A DNA stretch of 64,000 nt from contig NC_080587.1 of NCBI RefSeq assembly GCF_029962835.1, forward strand, positions 56,077,528 through 56,141,527, read 5' to 3'. A program made the translations under genes and the position numbers. Below the pieces are notes generated by a model. The model did no database searches. It was not told the origin of the DNA and was given only the letters and a program-made list of their open reading frames with translations. Shown here in pieces: positions 23,401-34,767 of this stretch. Each line of letters begins with the position of its first letter. Position 1 is the first letter of the stretch. This DNA is from Magnolia sinica. Taxonomy: Eukaryota > Streptophyta > Magnoliopsida > Magnoliales > Magnoliaceae.

Positions 23401-24543
23401 CATTGTGTCCTAGAGGATGAAGTTCAGAATGTTATTTCCTTTTCCACATGGAAGCATGTGGTGACCATTTTTCTGCTAAGAAAACTACTGCAAAAATCTT
23501 GCAGTGTGGTTTTTACTGGCTCACTATGTTTAAAGACACCCATGCCTTTTGTGTTGCTTGTGATAGATGTCAAAGGTTAGGAAGAGTGTCCCAGTGCAAC
23601 ATGATGCATTTATCCTCAATTTTACTATTGAAGATTTTTTATTGTTGGGGTATTGATTTTATGGGCCCATTTCCATCTTCTTTTGGATTTCTTTATATAT
23701 TGGTTGGTGTGGACTATGTTTTCAAGTGGACCGAAGCAGTTCCAAGTAGGACCAATCACAACAAAGTGGTCATACGATTCCTCAAGGAAAATATTTTTTC
23801 TAAATTTGGAACCCCAAAGGTCATCATTAGTGATGGTGGGTCTCACTTTTGTAATAGGACATTTGAGGCTTTAATGAAGAAATATGGCATCAAGTAAAAA
23901 GTGAGCACCCCATACCACCCTCAAACGAGTGGGCAAGTTGAGATTTCTAATCGGAAAATCAAACACATTTTGGAAAAATCTATATGCCTGATAAGAAGGA
24001 TTGGTCCCTTAAACTATCCGACACTTTATGGGCTTACATGACTGCTTATAAGACCCCGATTGGAATGTCCCCATACAGATTGGTGTATGGGAAGGCTTGC
24101 CACTTGCTTGTGGAATTGGAACATAGAGCATACTGGGCAATAAAAAAAAATTAAACTTTGATATTGACCAAGCAAATGGACAAAGAAAATTAGAGTTGAA
24201 TGAATTAGAGGAGCTGCAGAGAGACTCCTATAAAAATTCTAAAATCTACAAAGAAAGGACTAAAGCTTTCCATGACAAAACCATTTTGAGGAAAAATTTT
24301 GAACCTCGGCAAAAGGTTCTATTGTACAATTCCCATCTTCAGTTCTTTTCGAGAAAATTAAGATCAAGATGGACAAGCCCCTTCATTGTGAAGAATGTTT
24401 ATACTCATGGGGCTGTTGAAATTGAGAATCCACGTAATGGCAATGTGTACAAGGTTAATGGTCAGAGATTGAAGCTTTATGTGGAAAACTTTCATTTAGG
24501 AGAGGAGTATGTCCCTCTTCATGAGACAGAATATTCATATTGA
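23401..24543 (+). pseudogene. pol: AthB integrase, decayed
   Basis: Zinc-binding part: [15 protein letters not shown]. Catalytic core: [20 protein letters not shown] (first Asp), [19 protein letters not shown] (second Asp), and [20 protein letters not shown] (Glu). C-terminal part: ELEELQRDSYKNSKIYKERT and PFIVKNVYTHGAVEIENPRN, ending GQRLKLYVENFHLG. A stop after KYGIK (23895-23897) and a broken stretch at 24000-24190 divide it into two open blocks, 23448-23897 and 24196-24543. The catalytic residues themselves are still present. Confidence 0.88.
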
Positions 24544-24694
24544 TGCTCCTAGTTTAACGGAGCATTTATATAGGATTTGTATCATATTCAATTTTAATTT
24601 TTTAGTGTTACCTAGCAGGTGAGTTCTTCATGGTAGGTACTATCTACCATTTCTTTTATTTTTATTGTTCTCTGCATTACATTATCATTACATT

Positions 24695-24726
24695 GGGGAC
24701 AATATAAATTTTAGGTTGGGGGGTGT
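24695..24726 (+). other. AthB internal polypurine-like tract
   Basis: GGGGACAATATAAATTTTAG followed by GTTGGGGGGTGTG is the counterpart of 4806-4837 in AthA. Around it (24544-25626) no gene is visible. Confidence 0.5.
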
Positions 24727-25176
24727 GGATAGTCATTCATGCGAGTTTTTATTTATTTATTTATAGGTTTCAGTTTATTTTTTAAGTTTCTGGGGAAATT
24801 TTTTCAACATTTTCAAAATAATATGTTTATATACAAGAATGTGAACATGATATTATGAGAATTTCAAAAGCAAAGTTAATACTTAGTCTAGGTTGATACT
24901 AGTCAGAATTCTGATAACTGAAAATTATAAACTCCAATTCAATTATCTAATCACTAGTTTAAAGTGAGTTGTAATTTGATGTACTGAATTCACAATACAC
25001 CCTATCTAACTAAGTGAGGAATATGATATGTGAACTATAATAATAAATTTTGATTCAAACAAGGTTGAATGAATTAGTACCATTGATATATGCTTAAAAG
25101 AGAGAATATTGAAGAAGAAAAAAAGTGATGGAAAAAGAAAAAATTATTATAGAGCATGAATGCAATGACCATAACA

Positions 25177-25241
25177 ATCGTATCAGTAATCCGAAGTAAG
25201 GATACCTAAGTATCCATTACTGTTACCATTACAAGTACGAT
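25177..25241 (+). other. Long predicted hairpin in AthB 3' non-coding region
   Basis: Nested stems can be drawn: ATCGTA with TACGAT, CAGTAAT with ATTACTG, and GGATAC with GTATCC closing a CTAA loop (25200-25215). It lies in the same general interval as the tandem hairpins of AthA, with different sequence. Confidence 0.5.
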
Positions 25242-25626
25242 ACCTTAAGTTATGAAGAAAACCTGGTGGGAATCTTCATCTAAGGGTGGTCTATAATAAT
25301 AAGGATATGATGATAAAAGAAGAAATGACATGAAGGAAATGAGATAACTAGAGATTTCATATGCTTGAGATGATTGAAAAGAGTTAGGATAAGGAACATG
25401 TATATTTCTCAAAGTTAGACTAGTATCACCAAGCAAGTAAGTATATTGGATCATAAGTATTCTAAATTTTGATTAGGTCTCTGAACTCAATGATGTAATG
25501 GATTAGGAAATAGAGATTCTAACTAACTTTAGACTTAGGGTAAGTATTATTTTGTTTTCGGATTCATATGGTGAATTGAGGCATAATTGTATAAATTTCT
25601 AAGTGTTGATCTATTTTTCATGTTCT

Positions 25627-25753
25627 CAATGTTTATCGGTAACATTTTTGGAAACTCTCCCGAGACTATAACTCGTCCACTAGGGGAAACCTAGGGGTTT
25701 AAAGACTTGTTGCATATGCCAAATGCAATTGAGATTACGTGCAAAAGTGGTAT
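25627..25753 (+). other. Conserved three-hairpin block (AthB copy)
   Basis: This is the counterpart of 4481-4612. Stems CGAG/CTCG, CTAGG/CCTAG and TTGCAT/ATGCAA are all kept, with loops ACTATAA, GGAAA and ATGCCA. It is located after the internal purine tract in AthB but before it in AthA. Confidence 0.6.
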
Positions 25754-25846
25754 ATTTAGAATTTTTATTTTCGTTTAAATTTTGTTTCTAGAATTAGTTT
25801 TTATTTTTATTTTTATTTTTCTTTGCTTATTTTACTCAGGACTAGC

Positions 25847-25864
25847 AAAATGCTAGTTGAGGGG
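25847..25864 (+). other. AthB 3' polypurine tract
   Basis: AAAATGCTAGTTGAGGGG directly precedes the 3' LTR start TGTGTTGAGAC. Confidence 0.7.
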
Positions 25865-27160
25865 TGTGTTGAGACTCAAATATTGCATAATTTTCCCTAT
25901 TTATATCTTGGTTTTATGAACATGAATCAACTTAATGTTCTATTTTACTCATGTTTGTGTTGTAAGGTGAATTTAAGAGCTTGGATTAAAAAGGGTGTTA
26001 AAAGCATGAATTTGATGCTCAAAAATCACTAAGGTAAGGAATGAATCTTAGGAGACCAAGCTTGAAGAATTCACATGTCAAAGATCCAAGAAAATCAAGT
26101 GAGGAATGAAGAGAATCAAAGATTTGAAGTGAAGAAAGGAATTCTGAAATCGTCCAGAAAAAGCATATTTTGAAACTCTTGGTTATTTTGAAAAACTACG
26201 CAGAGTGAAGTCTATTTTAACAAATTACGTAAATTTGAAGCGGTTTCTAGAATTTTCTAAGTAAGTGCGAAAGTTGGAGTTCCCCACTTATAAATAGGGC
26301 TTCTCGGGGCATTCTTAAGCATTATTCAAAGCATTCGGGAGCAACATTTAAGGTTTTTAAAGAGTTTTCAATTTTATTAAAGTTTTATAGATTGTTTTTT
26401 TTCTTTATTTCTTTTAGATTTTTTCTATTTGTATTTATTTCTTTTTTGTTGCTTTTCTATTTTGCAATTTAATTATATTTTTCTAAGTTCTCTCTAGCTC
26501 AAGCTAGAAGGGAAATACATTGATTTAATGTTTTCATAGTTATGATGATTGATTGTTTTAATGATGAGAAGAATGATGAATGCATATTATCAGTTGTTTA
26601 GGTTTAGTTTTTTATCCTCATGTGAGATTCATATGTTTCTATCATATGAGATCCATATTGATGGATAGGCTTACCCTGAATTAATTAGATTTCCTAGATA
26701 GGAGAAGTTCTTAACCTGTTACATTTCTTTGATATTCATTATCTTATATATATGAATTCTTAAAATCACTAGCGCTTGAGAATATATATCAATGGTGCAA
26801 ATCCATGATTTTCTAATCTTTTATATCATCTATTTAAAATGTTTAAATTGTTTTATTTTTTGATTAGGCCAACCATAGTGATCGGATCCTAGTTGTGTTA
26901 TCCAAGTAATCATGATTTTAAAACATTAACCTATGTGTGGAACTTTGAAGCTTGGGTGTTGTTTTAATTCAATTGAATTACCTCCATTCAAAACTCTCAA
27001 AATCAAATCATCAGTTTAATTTTTATTACTTAATTTGTTTTGCATTTGATTTTCTCCTTCTCGTAATTCATCTCCCTGTGGAATCGACCTTATATTTACG
27101 GGATATTACTTATGAACCTCTACACTTGGACATTAAAGTGTTGGCTCGACCGACTTCTTG
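25865..27160 (+). repeat. AthB 3' LTR (end approximate)
   Basis: It starts TGTGTTGAGACTCAAATATT, resembling the AthA LTR start. It holds TATAAATAG at 26289-26297 and a 3' part with CTCCCTGTGGAATCGACC (near 27070), typical of Athila LTR ends. The exact 3' end is uncertain because no matching 5' LTR end survives. Confidence 0.75.
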
Positions 27161-27169
27161 CTGACCTGG

Positions 27170-28675
27170 CCAATCCTAATCGGCTTTACCCAAACCTAAG
27201 TAAGCCAAAGTTGTAAAATGGTTCATATGTGTAGATCAAATAAAACATAGGTTATGACATAAACCTTAGGGTCAAACTCCATCCATCATTGACACACTTA
27301 CGTAAACCTAGGCTAAGTTAGAGACGTTGAAAGGCAAGCCAAGGTTGTTGATTATACTAGGAAATGATTCCAATTATGAAGATTATTTGTAGTAAGTTTT
27401 CTGAAATAGTATGAAGGGCAAGGATCGAACAGTTACGAGAACTAAGTTGTTTTGAAAAAGAATATCAAAAAGTAAGCATATCATGAGGTGTACATGAGTG
27501 ACCCCGATGGGCGTCCTCTATACACTTATGGAAATGTATTGGTAAGCGGTTCTAAGACCAGGACGTTTCTGCGTTATTTTTTAAAAGATTGATATTTGGA
27601 AAATTCTTATAACATGTGTTATTTTTCTTTATAGTTGGAAATTATTGTGCTATGTATAATTATTTTTAAAAAGTTTTATATTTGAAAATTATTGCAATAT
27701 TGTTATTTCTGGAAAAGTGCAAGTTGTTTTATTATTGGAAAGTTTTAGAAAAATAAGTTAGTTTTGTAAAACTTATTTCGTTCATTATAACTTCAGACAG
27801 AGAAAGGCATATGAGTGAAGAGGTTATATGAGAGTGGCATTCAAAGAATGATTATGATGCCATACTATGAGTGATGGTGGTCATGAGAGATTTCCATGAG
27901 TGTTGGTGAGATTGATTTGAGTGAATTCTTTGAGTGACTATGAGATATGAATTTGAGTGGTTGTGAGGTATGATTTTGAGTAAAGAAATTATGTGAAAAG
28001 ATTGCGTCTCCGTTAAGGTAAATTCCTATGAGTGAATAACTCCTTTTGGAATTCAGTGTAGCCAAGATGAAGGCACATGTCTCTCTAATTAGAAAATGAG
28101 TCCATATGAGAGATGATTTATGCTGAGTGATGGTTATATTGAGTGTTGATTTATAGTGAGTTATGAATGGAGTTGAGTGCATTAAGCAATGAGTGGAAAT
28201 TGGTCATTGTGTTGAGCGATGAACTATACTTGTTGCTCAATCATGCATATAACTCTTGTTTTCAAGTGTTTTCTTGAATGTTATATTTGCAAAACTCTGC
28301 CACCTCTTGCGTTCAGAACCACTTGTCGGGCAATCTTTCTCATTCTTTTCATTAATGGAAAATCTGCAGACTAAGAACAGGTTGCGATGCTTAGGAGCTG
28401 GCCAGACGAGACTGACAACATGGATCACTTCCTCTTCATGGACGTTGAATTTAGAATATTTTAGATTTTGGAATTTTCCTATATGGTTATTTCATTTTGG
28501 GATGTTATAAATTGGATAGATGATTGGGTGCTTTGGAATAATTTAAATATAGTACAGTAATTCTTATTCAGTATGCATGGTTTGGATATAAATTTTGTGG
28601 TGTGAATGTTTACTTTTCCTCTAAACCAAGGTTGTGGTTAGCCTTAACCACGGTTTCGGATTTGGGGTCGTGACA
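27170..28675 (+). repeat. Probable LTR fragment or solo LTR (Ty3/gypsy-like)
   Basis: The right end GGATTTGGGGTCGTGACA is typical of some Ty3/gypsy LTRs. No partner LTR, PBS or coding domain is seen next to it, and no clear left end or target duplication is found. It includes a stretch (about 27800-28230) where ATGAGTG-like words recur many times. The open frames inside have no recognised product. Confidence 0.45.
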
Positions 28676-29079
28676 CTCGGCCATGTCATTTCACATTCCA
28701 TTTACTGCTTCCTTGGCATTCAACTTTCCTTCTTTCAAAAATTTATTTCTAAATAACATTGTTTTCTACTTGTAATTTTCACCATCTAGTATTTCGACAA
28801 CTATTAATTTCATTCTCTTTCTTCCATCTCTTAATGTAAATATTGATAATCATTAACTTATGTTGCGCAGTCAAACTGTCCCTCCTTGTATAACCTTGCA
28901 AATTAAAACCTCACCAAAAAATTGTTAAAATAATAGAAGAGATTCTGATGATGAAGATGATTGTGACAAGAAGACACAAGAAAAACAACAAAAAGAGAGG
29001 TGTGTGATACTCAAGTCGCGCTTACAATTGTCAAAGAGAGATGAAATTTTCAATCTGTTAGTACTGAGTTGATCCTTGA
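28676..29079. other. No recognisable feature
   Basis: This is AT-rich sequence between the LTR-like end at 28675 and the decayed copia. No gene, RNA or structured repeat is recognised. Confidence 0.5.
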
Positions 29080-30870
29080 GGAGGATATGCCAACTGAGGA
29101 AGAATCACAGGAAACTAGGGCTAAGAATGATCGGTCTAAGATTGGACCGATTATGGAAAGAACAGAATGAGTAAACAGAAACACAGCAGGATCCCGTTCT
29201 GACAGTGCACAGAGTACACCAATTCAGCTACGAAGTTCTTAGAGAACTCGTACAAATATACAAGATGATCATATGACAAAGGATAAGCATCATTCACAGT
29301 CTAATGCAGTGGAGAATGACACTAAAATGCAGCCTAGAAGATCGTCGTGTGGCCTAACTCAAAAGTACATGGACTCAACTGAGGCATGAGTTAGGAAGAG
29401 AGGCAATTCTCTACAATGCCTTGAAAACCCATGTTATATGAGAAATCAACTCCTGAAGTTGCAAAAACTGAGATATGAAAACTGGTTGTGTGCAATTTGT
29501 GTTAAAATAGTAACATGCGAGTGGGTTTTCAATTGAATACTAGGTCAGACAAGACAGTCAATCATTATAACTTATAACGCACATGAGTTCTCACAGCAGC
29601 GCGAGGTTCATAACCATAAGACATTTGGTCTTGTGACAAAAATAACTATCGCATATGCAGTAATTGCTCTTGCAGCATGCAACGCTTGGAAGCTTTGGCA
29701 GATGACGTCAAAAATGTGCTTTTGTGTCGGGAGATCAACAAGGAAATCTATATGGAGCAGCCTAGTTGTTTGAAAAAAAATAGACGCCATGGTACGTTTG
29801 CAAGTTGTGAAAGGCATTATATGGGCTAAAACAGGCACTATAAGTTTCGTATGAGAACATCGGAGATTTTATTGTTTCAATAGGTACATTGTAGCTCATG
29901 ATTCTAGCATATTTTTGAAACAAAAAGCTCAAAAAGATCATAGTGGCCCTCACCAACATCAATGACATCATTGTTACTAGGGACGCTGCAAAGGAAGTTA
30001 GATTGATCAGCAAAAATCTTGTAGTGAGATTTGAGATGGAGTTGAGGGAGCTATGGCTTGGAAGTAGACCGCTGTGATAAGAGAGTGCTGTTATGCCAGA
30101 AGAAGTACATGACAAACTTGCTATGCAAGTTTGGGATGGAGAACTGCAAGTTAATCTCAACACCTGCAGAGATGGATGTGAAGTTGAGAAATGATGTAGA
30201 TGAGGACTTCAGAGGAAAGCATCATGTATTGACAGTTAGTCAGGACTCGGGAGTCTGATCTATTTGACTTATTCACTACCAGATATTGCACACAGTGTTG
30301 TGAGCAGGTTCATACATCGTCTAAGAAACCCTCATCTATAACCAAGTTGGTGCATCTTAAGGTACATCAAGGGCATAGTGGATTCAGGATTTTCTATGAG
30401 AAGAGAGTTGCATGTGAGACGGTTGGTTTTGTGACGTGGATTACTTGGTGATCTAATGACATATAGAACAACTATTGCCTACATATTCAAACTTGGATCG
30501 GGTGGGGTTTCTTGGTGTTGCAAGAGAAAAGCAAGGCTGTCTTTATCAACAATTGAAGTTGAGCACAGGGCAACACCTATGACAACATGAGTGTCATTGG
30601 CTTATCTGAATGATGAGTGACATCAGGCAGCATGGCGATTGCTTTGTCAGGCTATCCTGTGATAATGACAGTCCGACTCAGTTGGCAGAGAATCAAATAC
30701 TAAATGAATCTATGAAACACATTGAAGTGCATCATCACTTCTTACAGAAACTTTTGCAGGGTAACATTGATCTTCCACAAGTGAACATGAAAAGGTAGAC
30801 CACATATATCTTGACTAAGGGGTTACCTTCCCTAAAGTTCTGTAATTTTAGAGGCAGCTGGGTATGTAAA
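29080..30870 (+). pseudogene. pol: CopB: Ty1/copia pol remnant (RT and RNase H)
   Basis: Scattered copia motifs appear in order: a pre-RT linker with TRTNIQDDHMTKDKHHS-like residues (about 29250), TCEWVFN (29515-29535), a KITTVR-like RT segment with WKLWQMTSKMCF (about 29640-29720), YMEQPSCLK, then DVDRCDKRVLLCQKKYMTNL (about 30060-30115) and KFGMENCKLISTPAEM. RNase H follows with LSLSTIEVEHRA (copia SSTEAEYRA) and AENQILNESMKHIEVHHHFL near 30690-30745. Stops and frameshifts are frequent and no LTRs were identified. In copia elements these domains copy element RNA to DNA; this copy is dead. From 30871 to 31127 nothing is recognised. Confidence 0.82.
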
Positions 30871-31127
30871 GCAGAGAGCCAATGCTAAGAGAAAATGCTA
30901 GAGTTGTGGACTCTAACACAGCACCGGAAGACTAAAGACTGTGAGATGCAGGAGCTGCCACGAGAGTGGTGATTACGATCTTGATGATTCAGAATCTTAG
31001 CAAGAAGAGTGTTAAAGTTCTTGCTAGATATGCTTCTTAGCTGCAGGTAGAATAATAACTTGGGCTTACTACATTGTTGGCAAGGTTTTAACAACTGTTG
31101 TTTTGGTTTAGAAACAAGTTCACTTCT

Positions 31128-32715
31128 TCTTCTTCTTCTTTTTTGAAAGGTAACGAGACTGTATTAAGAAAGGCTGCCTAAGCAAGAACTAAAGCAGGAA
31201 AAAGCTTACAACTCGAACAAAAGCATTCACAGCGTCCAAGCTGGTAGCCCACTCCACCACAGCTGCCTTTACCTTCCTAAACATTTCCTCCACTGAGCCA
31301 CCTCTATTCCAAAAGCATTGTTGTTTCGCTCCTCCCAAATTACCCAAAGCATGACCGTGACAGCTAAACTGCCAGATCGCCTCGCCTTCCTTCCCAACTC
31401 TGCCTCCATGCCAGGTCAAGAGGAACTCAACTATGGATTCTAACATAACCCAATAGATATCAAAAGGAGCATGCAGGGATTCCCACACCCTACGGCCAAC
31501 AGTTCAAATGGATGAAGAGATGGTCAACTGACTTTGCATCTTCTATACGCATCACGCAAACTTTGGGGAGAACCATAGAGCATCTCTGGAGATTATCGAT
31601 AGTGAGGACCCTCTTCCTGCTAACCAACCAAATGAAAGTTGCAATCCTGGGAGGAGCCCCATATCGCCAAAAGTGGAATGCATGAGCCCTTTGCTCTTCC
31701 ATCTGCGGCTTCCAAAGCAACCTATAAAAGGATCAAACCAAGAAGCTATCCCAACTTGTGAGCGTGCCACACCATCGCATCCCGCTCTCCCAAGAAGGGT
31801 GACACGGTGCAATCAATGCAGGAGCCTAACAAAATCAATCTTCCACTTCTCATCCAAAAGATCCCTAAAACATGGGGGCACCCAAAGCACAGAATCTCCA
31901 CATGTGGAATAGCAATGATCGATAATGATGTTCCTATCAGTGGATAGACGAGCTAGCCTTAGTCCGCCAAAAGCAGACTTTCCACCACACCAAACATCTT
32001 CCTAAAAGTGAATGCGTCCGTGCTCTTTTAGGGCGAAGGACACCCCCTCCCTAAACCTCAAAGTCACCCTGGATATCGCTTTCCATATACCCGAGGTCCT
32101 ATATTGAGAAGAGTCCTTCACTCGCCATCTCCCTTTCTCACACCATACTTGCTAGCAATAACCTCCCGCTACATCCTCTCCTCCTCTATCCCGAATCTCC
32201 AAACCCATTTTCCTAGAAAAGACACATTCATATCAACCAACACCTTTATTCACATGCCCCTTCCACCATGGGCTTCGGTTACACACCTCTTCCAATTGAA
32301 GAATGAATTTTTTTATTTTTCCTCCGCTCCTCCACAAAAAAATTTCACCTCAACCTCTCCAGCCTTTCTAGAACTGTTGAAAAGAGACAGACTAAGGGGC
32401 AAATTCACAAGAGCGGCTTTAAACTTACTTCAACCATCCTCCCAATGAAAGCTATCAACTCTTCCAACAAGCGAGCTTCCTCTCCATTCTTTCAATCACC
32501 TTATTCTAAAGACGTAGCCGGTATTCCTATACATGAGGAAGACTGAGGTAAGTCAACGGGAAGCCTCCTGCTTTACACCCAAACACTTCCACCATCTTTG
32601 AAACCTCTTCATTAGACGTAACAATGCCCAGCATCTCACTCTTTGGAATGTTTGCCTTCAGACCCAAAACTACCTCGAAACATCTCACCATTTTTTGCAA
32701 GTTCTTTATCATAAT
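31128..32715 (-). pseudogene. L1-A: L1-type LINE, 3' part (RT end and zf-RVT domain)
   Basis: On the minus strand the order is an RT piece (CFEVVLGLKANIPKSEMLGI, 32600-32690), a thumb region with FKAALVNLP (about 32410), and the zf-RVT-like C-terminal domain (PPRIATFIWLVSRKRVLTID then VDHLFIHL, 31500-31650), then AIWQFSCHGHALGNL near 31360. Frameshifts separate the blocks. The 3' end at about 31128 is a GAA-rich tail after TTTCAAAAAAG. The 5' part, including endonuclease and the RT catalytic box, is missing, as usual for 5'-truncated LINEs. Confidence 0.82.
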
Positions 32716-34414
32716 TTAGAAAATATTAGAGAATCCTCACTGGTGTTGACGTCTTATGATTACAGGATTGTTTGTGCTAGAAGTCCAGATGCGGTGTGCA
32801 TATATGCAGTGGTTCATGTAACCAGTGTACCCACGCAGTGTTAAAGTTATTCACCTACATGTAAAAGTTATTCAAAAGCATATAAAACTAAGAGAAAAAC
32901 TAGGATATTGTACCAGTGTGATGTTTGATATGCAAGCACTTAGAAACATCTCGGAAATTGCATACGTGAGTATAATGAAGTCAAATTAAACTGTTCGAAT
33001 TATGTTTCCAAGTTTAGATGTACCATGAACCGAAAAAAAAAAAAAAAAAAAAAACCATCATTTGACCATTTGACTATTGGATTGGTAGACATTGGACGGT
33101 TAAAAGTGAAAAATATATAATGGCCATACTTCCACAAACAAGTACCCACAAATCAGAGGTTAGGATTGTTAAACCAATCTAATCGAGGAACTATGACTGA
33201 GCATAAATGGGTTCCAAAATTTAGTTGAGTTCATGTATGCCTCATGAAAGTTTTGAGTGCCTGCTTGAGTGTCATTTGCAGTGTAAGTATCATGTAACCC
33301 CTCTGAATCTTATCCTTGTGCATGTAACAGTTATTCAACTACCTGTGTGGGGCCAACTGTGTTATGTGTATGCAATCCAACCTGCACATCAAGTGAGCCG
33401 CACCTTGATTTTGGGACAACCTGAAAATCAGGCCCATTCAATCATCAGACAGGCAGAACATAGAAAATAATGGACAACCACACAAAGTGGTGGCCCACAT
33501 GATTTTTGGATGGGCCTGATTATCAAGGCATCCCACTTTTGTGGTTTGGTGGACCTGCCAAACGGGTTAGAAGCCATAGACACCAGAGTTGCCCCACACA
33601 ACCTTCGCAGAGTATCCTTCGTAGAAAGCTTATACAACAAACATTGCAGAGTATCCTTTGTAGAAAGCTTATACAACAAACATTGCAGAGTATTCAGCCT
33701 CTCCAAAATAGTTTACACTAAATGCGACAAAACCCAAAAATAAAAAGGTCCGGCGAAAGAGCCTCCCAAATGGAAACAGATGATATAAAACTAAGCTGTG
33801 GTTTGCTGATCTCACATGGGCAGAGGATTCAGACACATGCTCAACATGTGCTGAAATATCACATGCCTACAAGATCCAAGCTGCCCATTAAGTGGTACTT
33901 AGCATGTAGATGCACTGACCCAAAAATCAGGTATACAATCAGTCATGCACTGAATGTGAACCATTGGCCACCGAATTGTAACCTTCCATTTATTTCATGC
34001 ATTGTGGCTTCTGGTAATAGGACTGAATCAAGGGCATCTGTGTTAACTGTTAAGGCCCACCTAATGGATGCCTTGGATCTCGCAGCACGTGCCATGTTGG
34101 TAGGCACCGGAGCATGTATGGTGGCTTGGCCATACATGCAAGCGATTAGCAAACCTCGACGATGCAATTCACTTCATCACATCATGAACCCACATGTAAG
34201 TTAATCGCTGTTGTACCCTGAAGTAACATCCATTGAATGACGCTGATCAACGCCGTATTGTCCATCTCCTTTCATTGTAAATAGATGAACATAATAAGCA
34301 AGATTCATACACATATGGACATTTATCACGTTATGTACAAATAAGCAAATCTCTGACACTTACGTCACTATCAGTAGACGATATCAGACCCATACGAGTC
34401 CACAAAATCCATCT
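32716..34414. other. Intergenic or 3' flank of CLPS1; short repeats only
   Basis: An A run of about 22 lies near 33033-33054. An imperfect inverted repeat pairs AAAATCAGGCCCATTCAA (33424-33441) with GGATGGGCCTGATTATCAAG (33508-33527), probably a MITE remnant. Two tandem copies of a 39-bp unit lie at 33607-33684. The part next to 34414 should include the CLPS1 3' untranslated region. No further exon is recognised. Confidence 0.5.
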
Positions 34415-34679
34415 TCAGCACCCACCACCACTTGCGGGTTCAATGGAACTTAGAAGACCGTTACCCCTCAGCTGCATACAATGCTCTTCAGCATCTGCTT
34501 GTGCACAGATAATTACCACCGCCAGGCCGTTATAGTGCGCTTCCTGCATGATATTAACTGCATTATCAAGGGTCATTCCCGGAATGACCTTCATCAGAAC
34601 TTGGACAACATACTCCCGTTTGTTGTAGTTGTCATTGTGCAATAAAACACGGTATGGGGGAGCTGTTTTTCTTGATTTC
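34415..34679 (-). CDS. CLPS1: CLPS1 terminal exon: chloroplast ATP-dependent Clp protease adaptor ClpS
   Basis: The exon encodes 88 residues that match plant CLPS1 to the stop codon, with APPYRVLLHNDNYNKREYVV, VLMKVIPGMTLDNAVNIMQE, AHYNGLAVVIICAQADAEEH and the end LLSSIEPASGGGC. ClpS binds destabilising N-terminal residues and hands substrates to the ClpC-ClpPR protease in the chloroplast stroma. The HND motif and the helix with EAH are ClpS-family features. A long T tract followed by CAG (34680-34682) is a good acceptor; the exon starts with the third base of a codon, as expected for the conserved Arg before Lys-Ser. The transit peptide and N-terminal exons are not found in the window. The frame is intact. 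It could also be an isolated exon in a pseudogene. Confidence 0.9.
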
Positions 34680-34702
34680 CTGAAAAAAAAAAAAAAAAAA
34701 AA
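34680..34702 (-). other. CLPS1: Splice acceptor and poly-T tract of the CLPS1 terminal exon
   Basis: On the minus strand an uninterrupted run of about 20 T precedes CAG. This is a strong acceptor. The length of the run may vary between reads or individuals. Confidence 0.75.
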
Positions 34703-34767
34703 CCACAATTGCTTAGAACATTTTCATGCAAGCACTTAAAACATGTTTCTTTCCTTTCCATTTCAAT

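Larger units (their letters stand above)
7890..27160 (+). mobile_element. AthB: older full-pol Athila element, interrupted by AthA and LARD1
   Basis: The order is 5' LTR remainder, gag, (LARD1 insertion), protease, RT, RNase H, integrase, 3' non-coding region and 3' LTR. The part of the 5' LTR left of the AthA insertion lies outside the window. Dozens of stops and frameshifts mark it as an old copy. Domain order and motifs fit Athila Ty3/gypsy elements. The 3' LTR end is not sharply defined. Confidence 0.88.

Noticed and set aside
27865-28182. 105-codon minus-strand frame rich in Ser, His and Thr
   Set aside because: It is the antisense of the ATGAGTG-word stretch in an LTR-like fragment.
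33722-34204. 160-codon plus-strand frame next to CLPS1
   Set aside because: No recognised domain; composition looks like non-coding sequence and it lies in the 3' flank of CLPS1.
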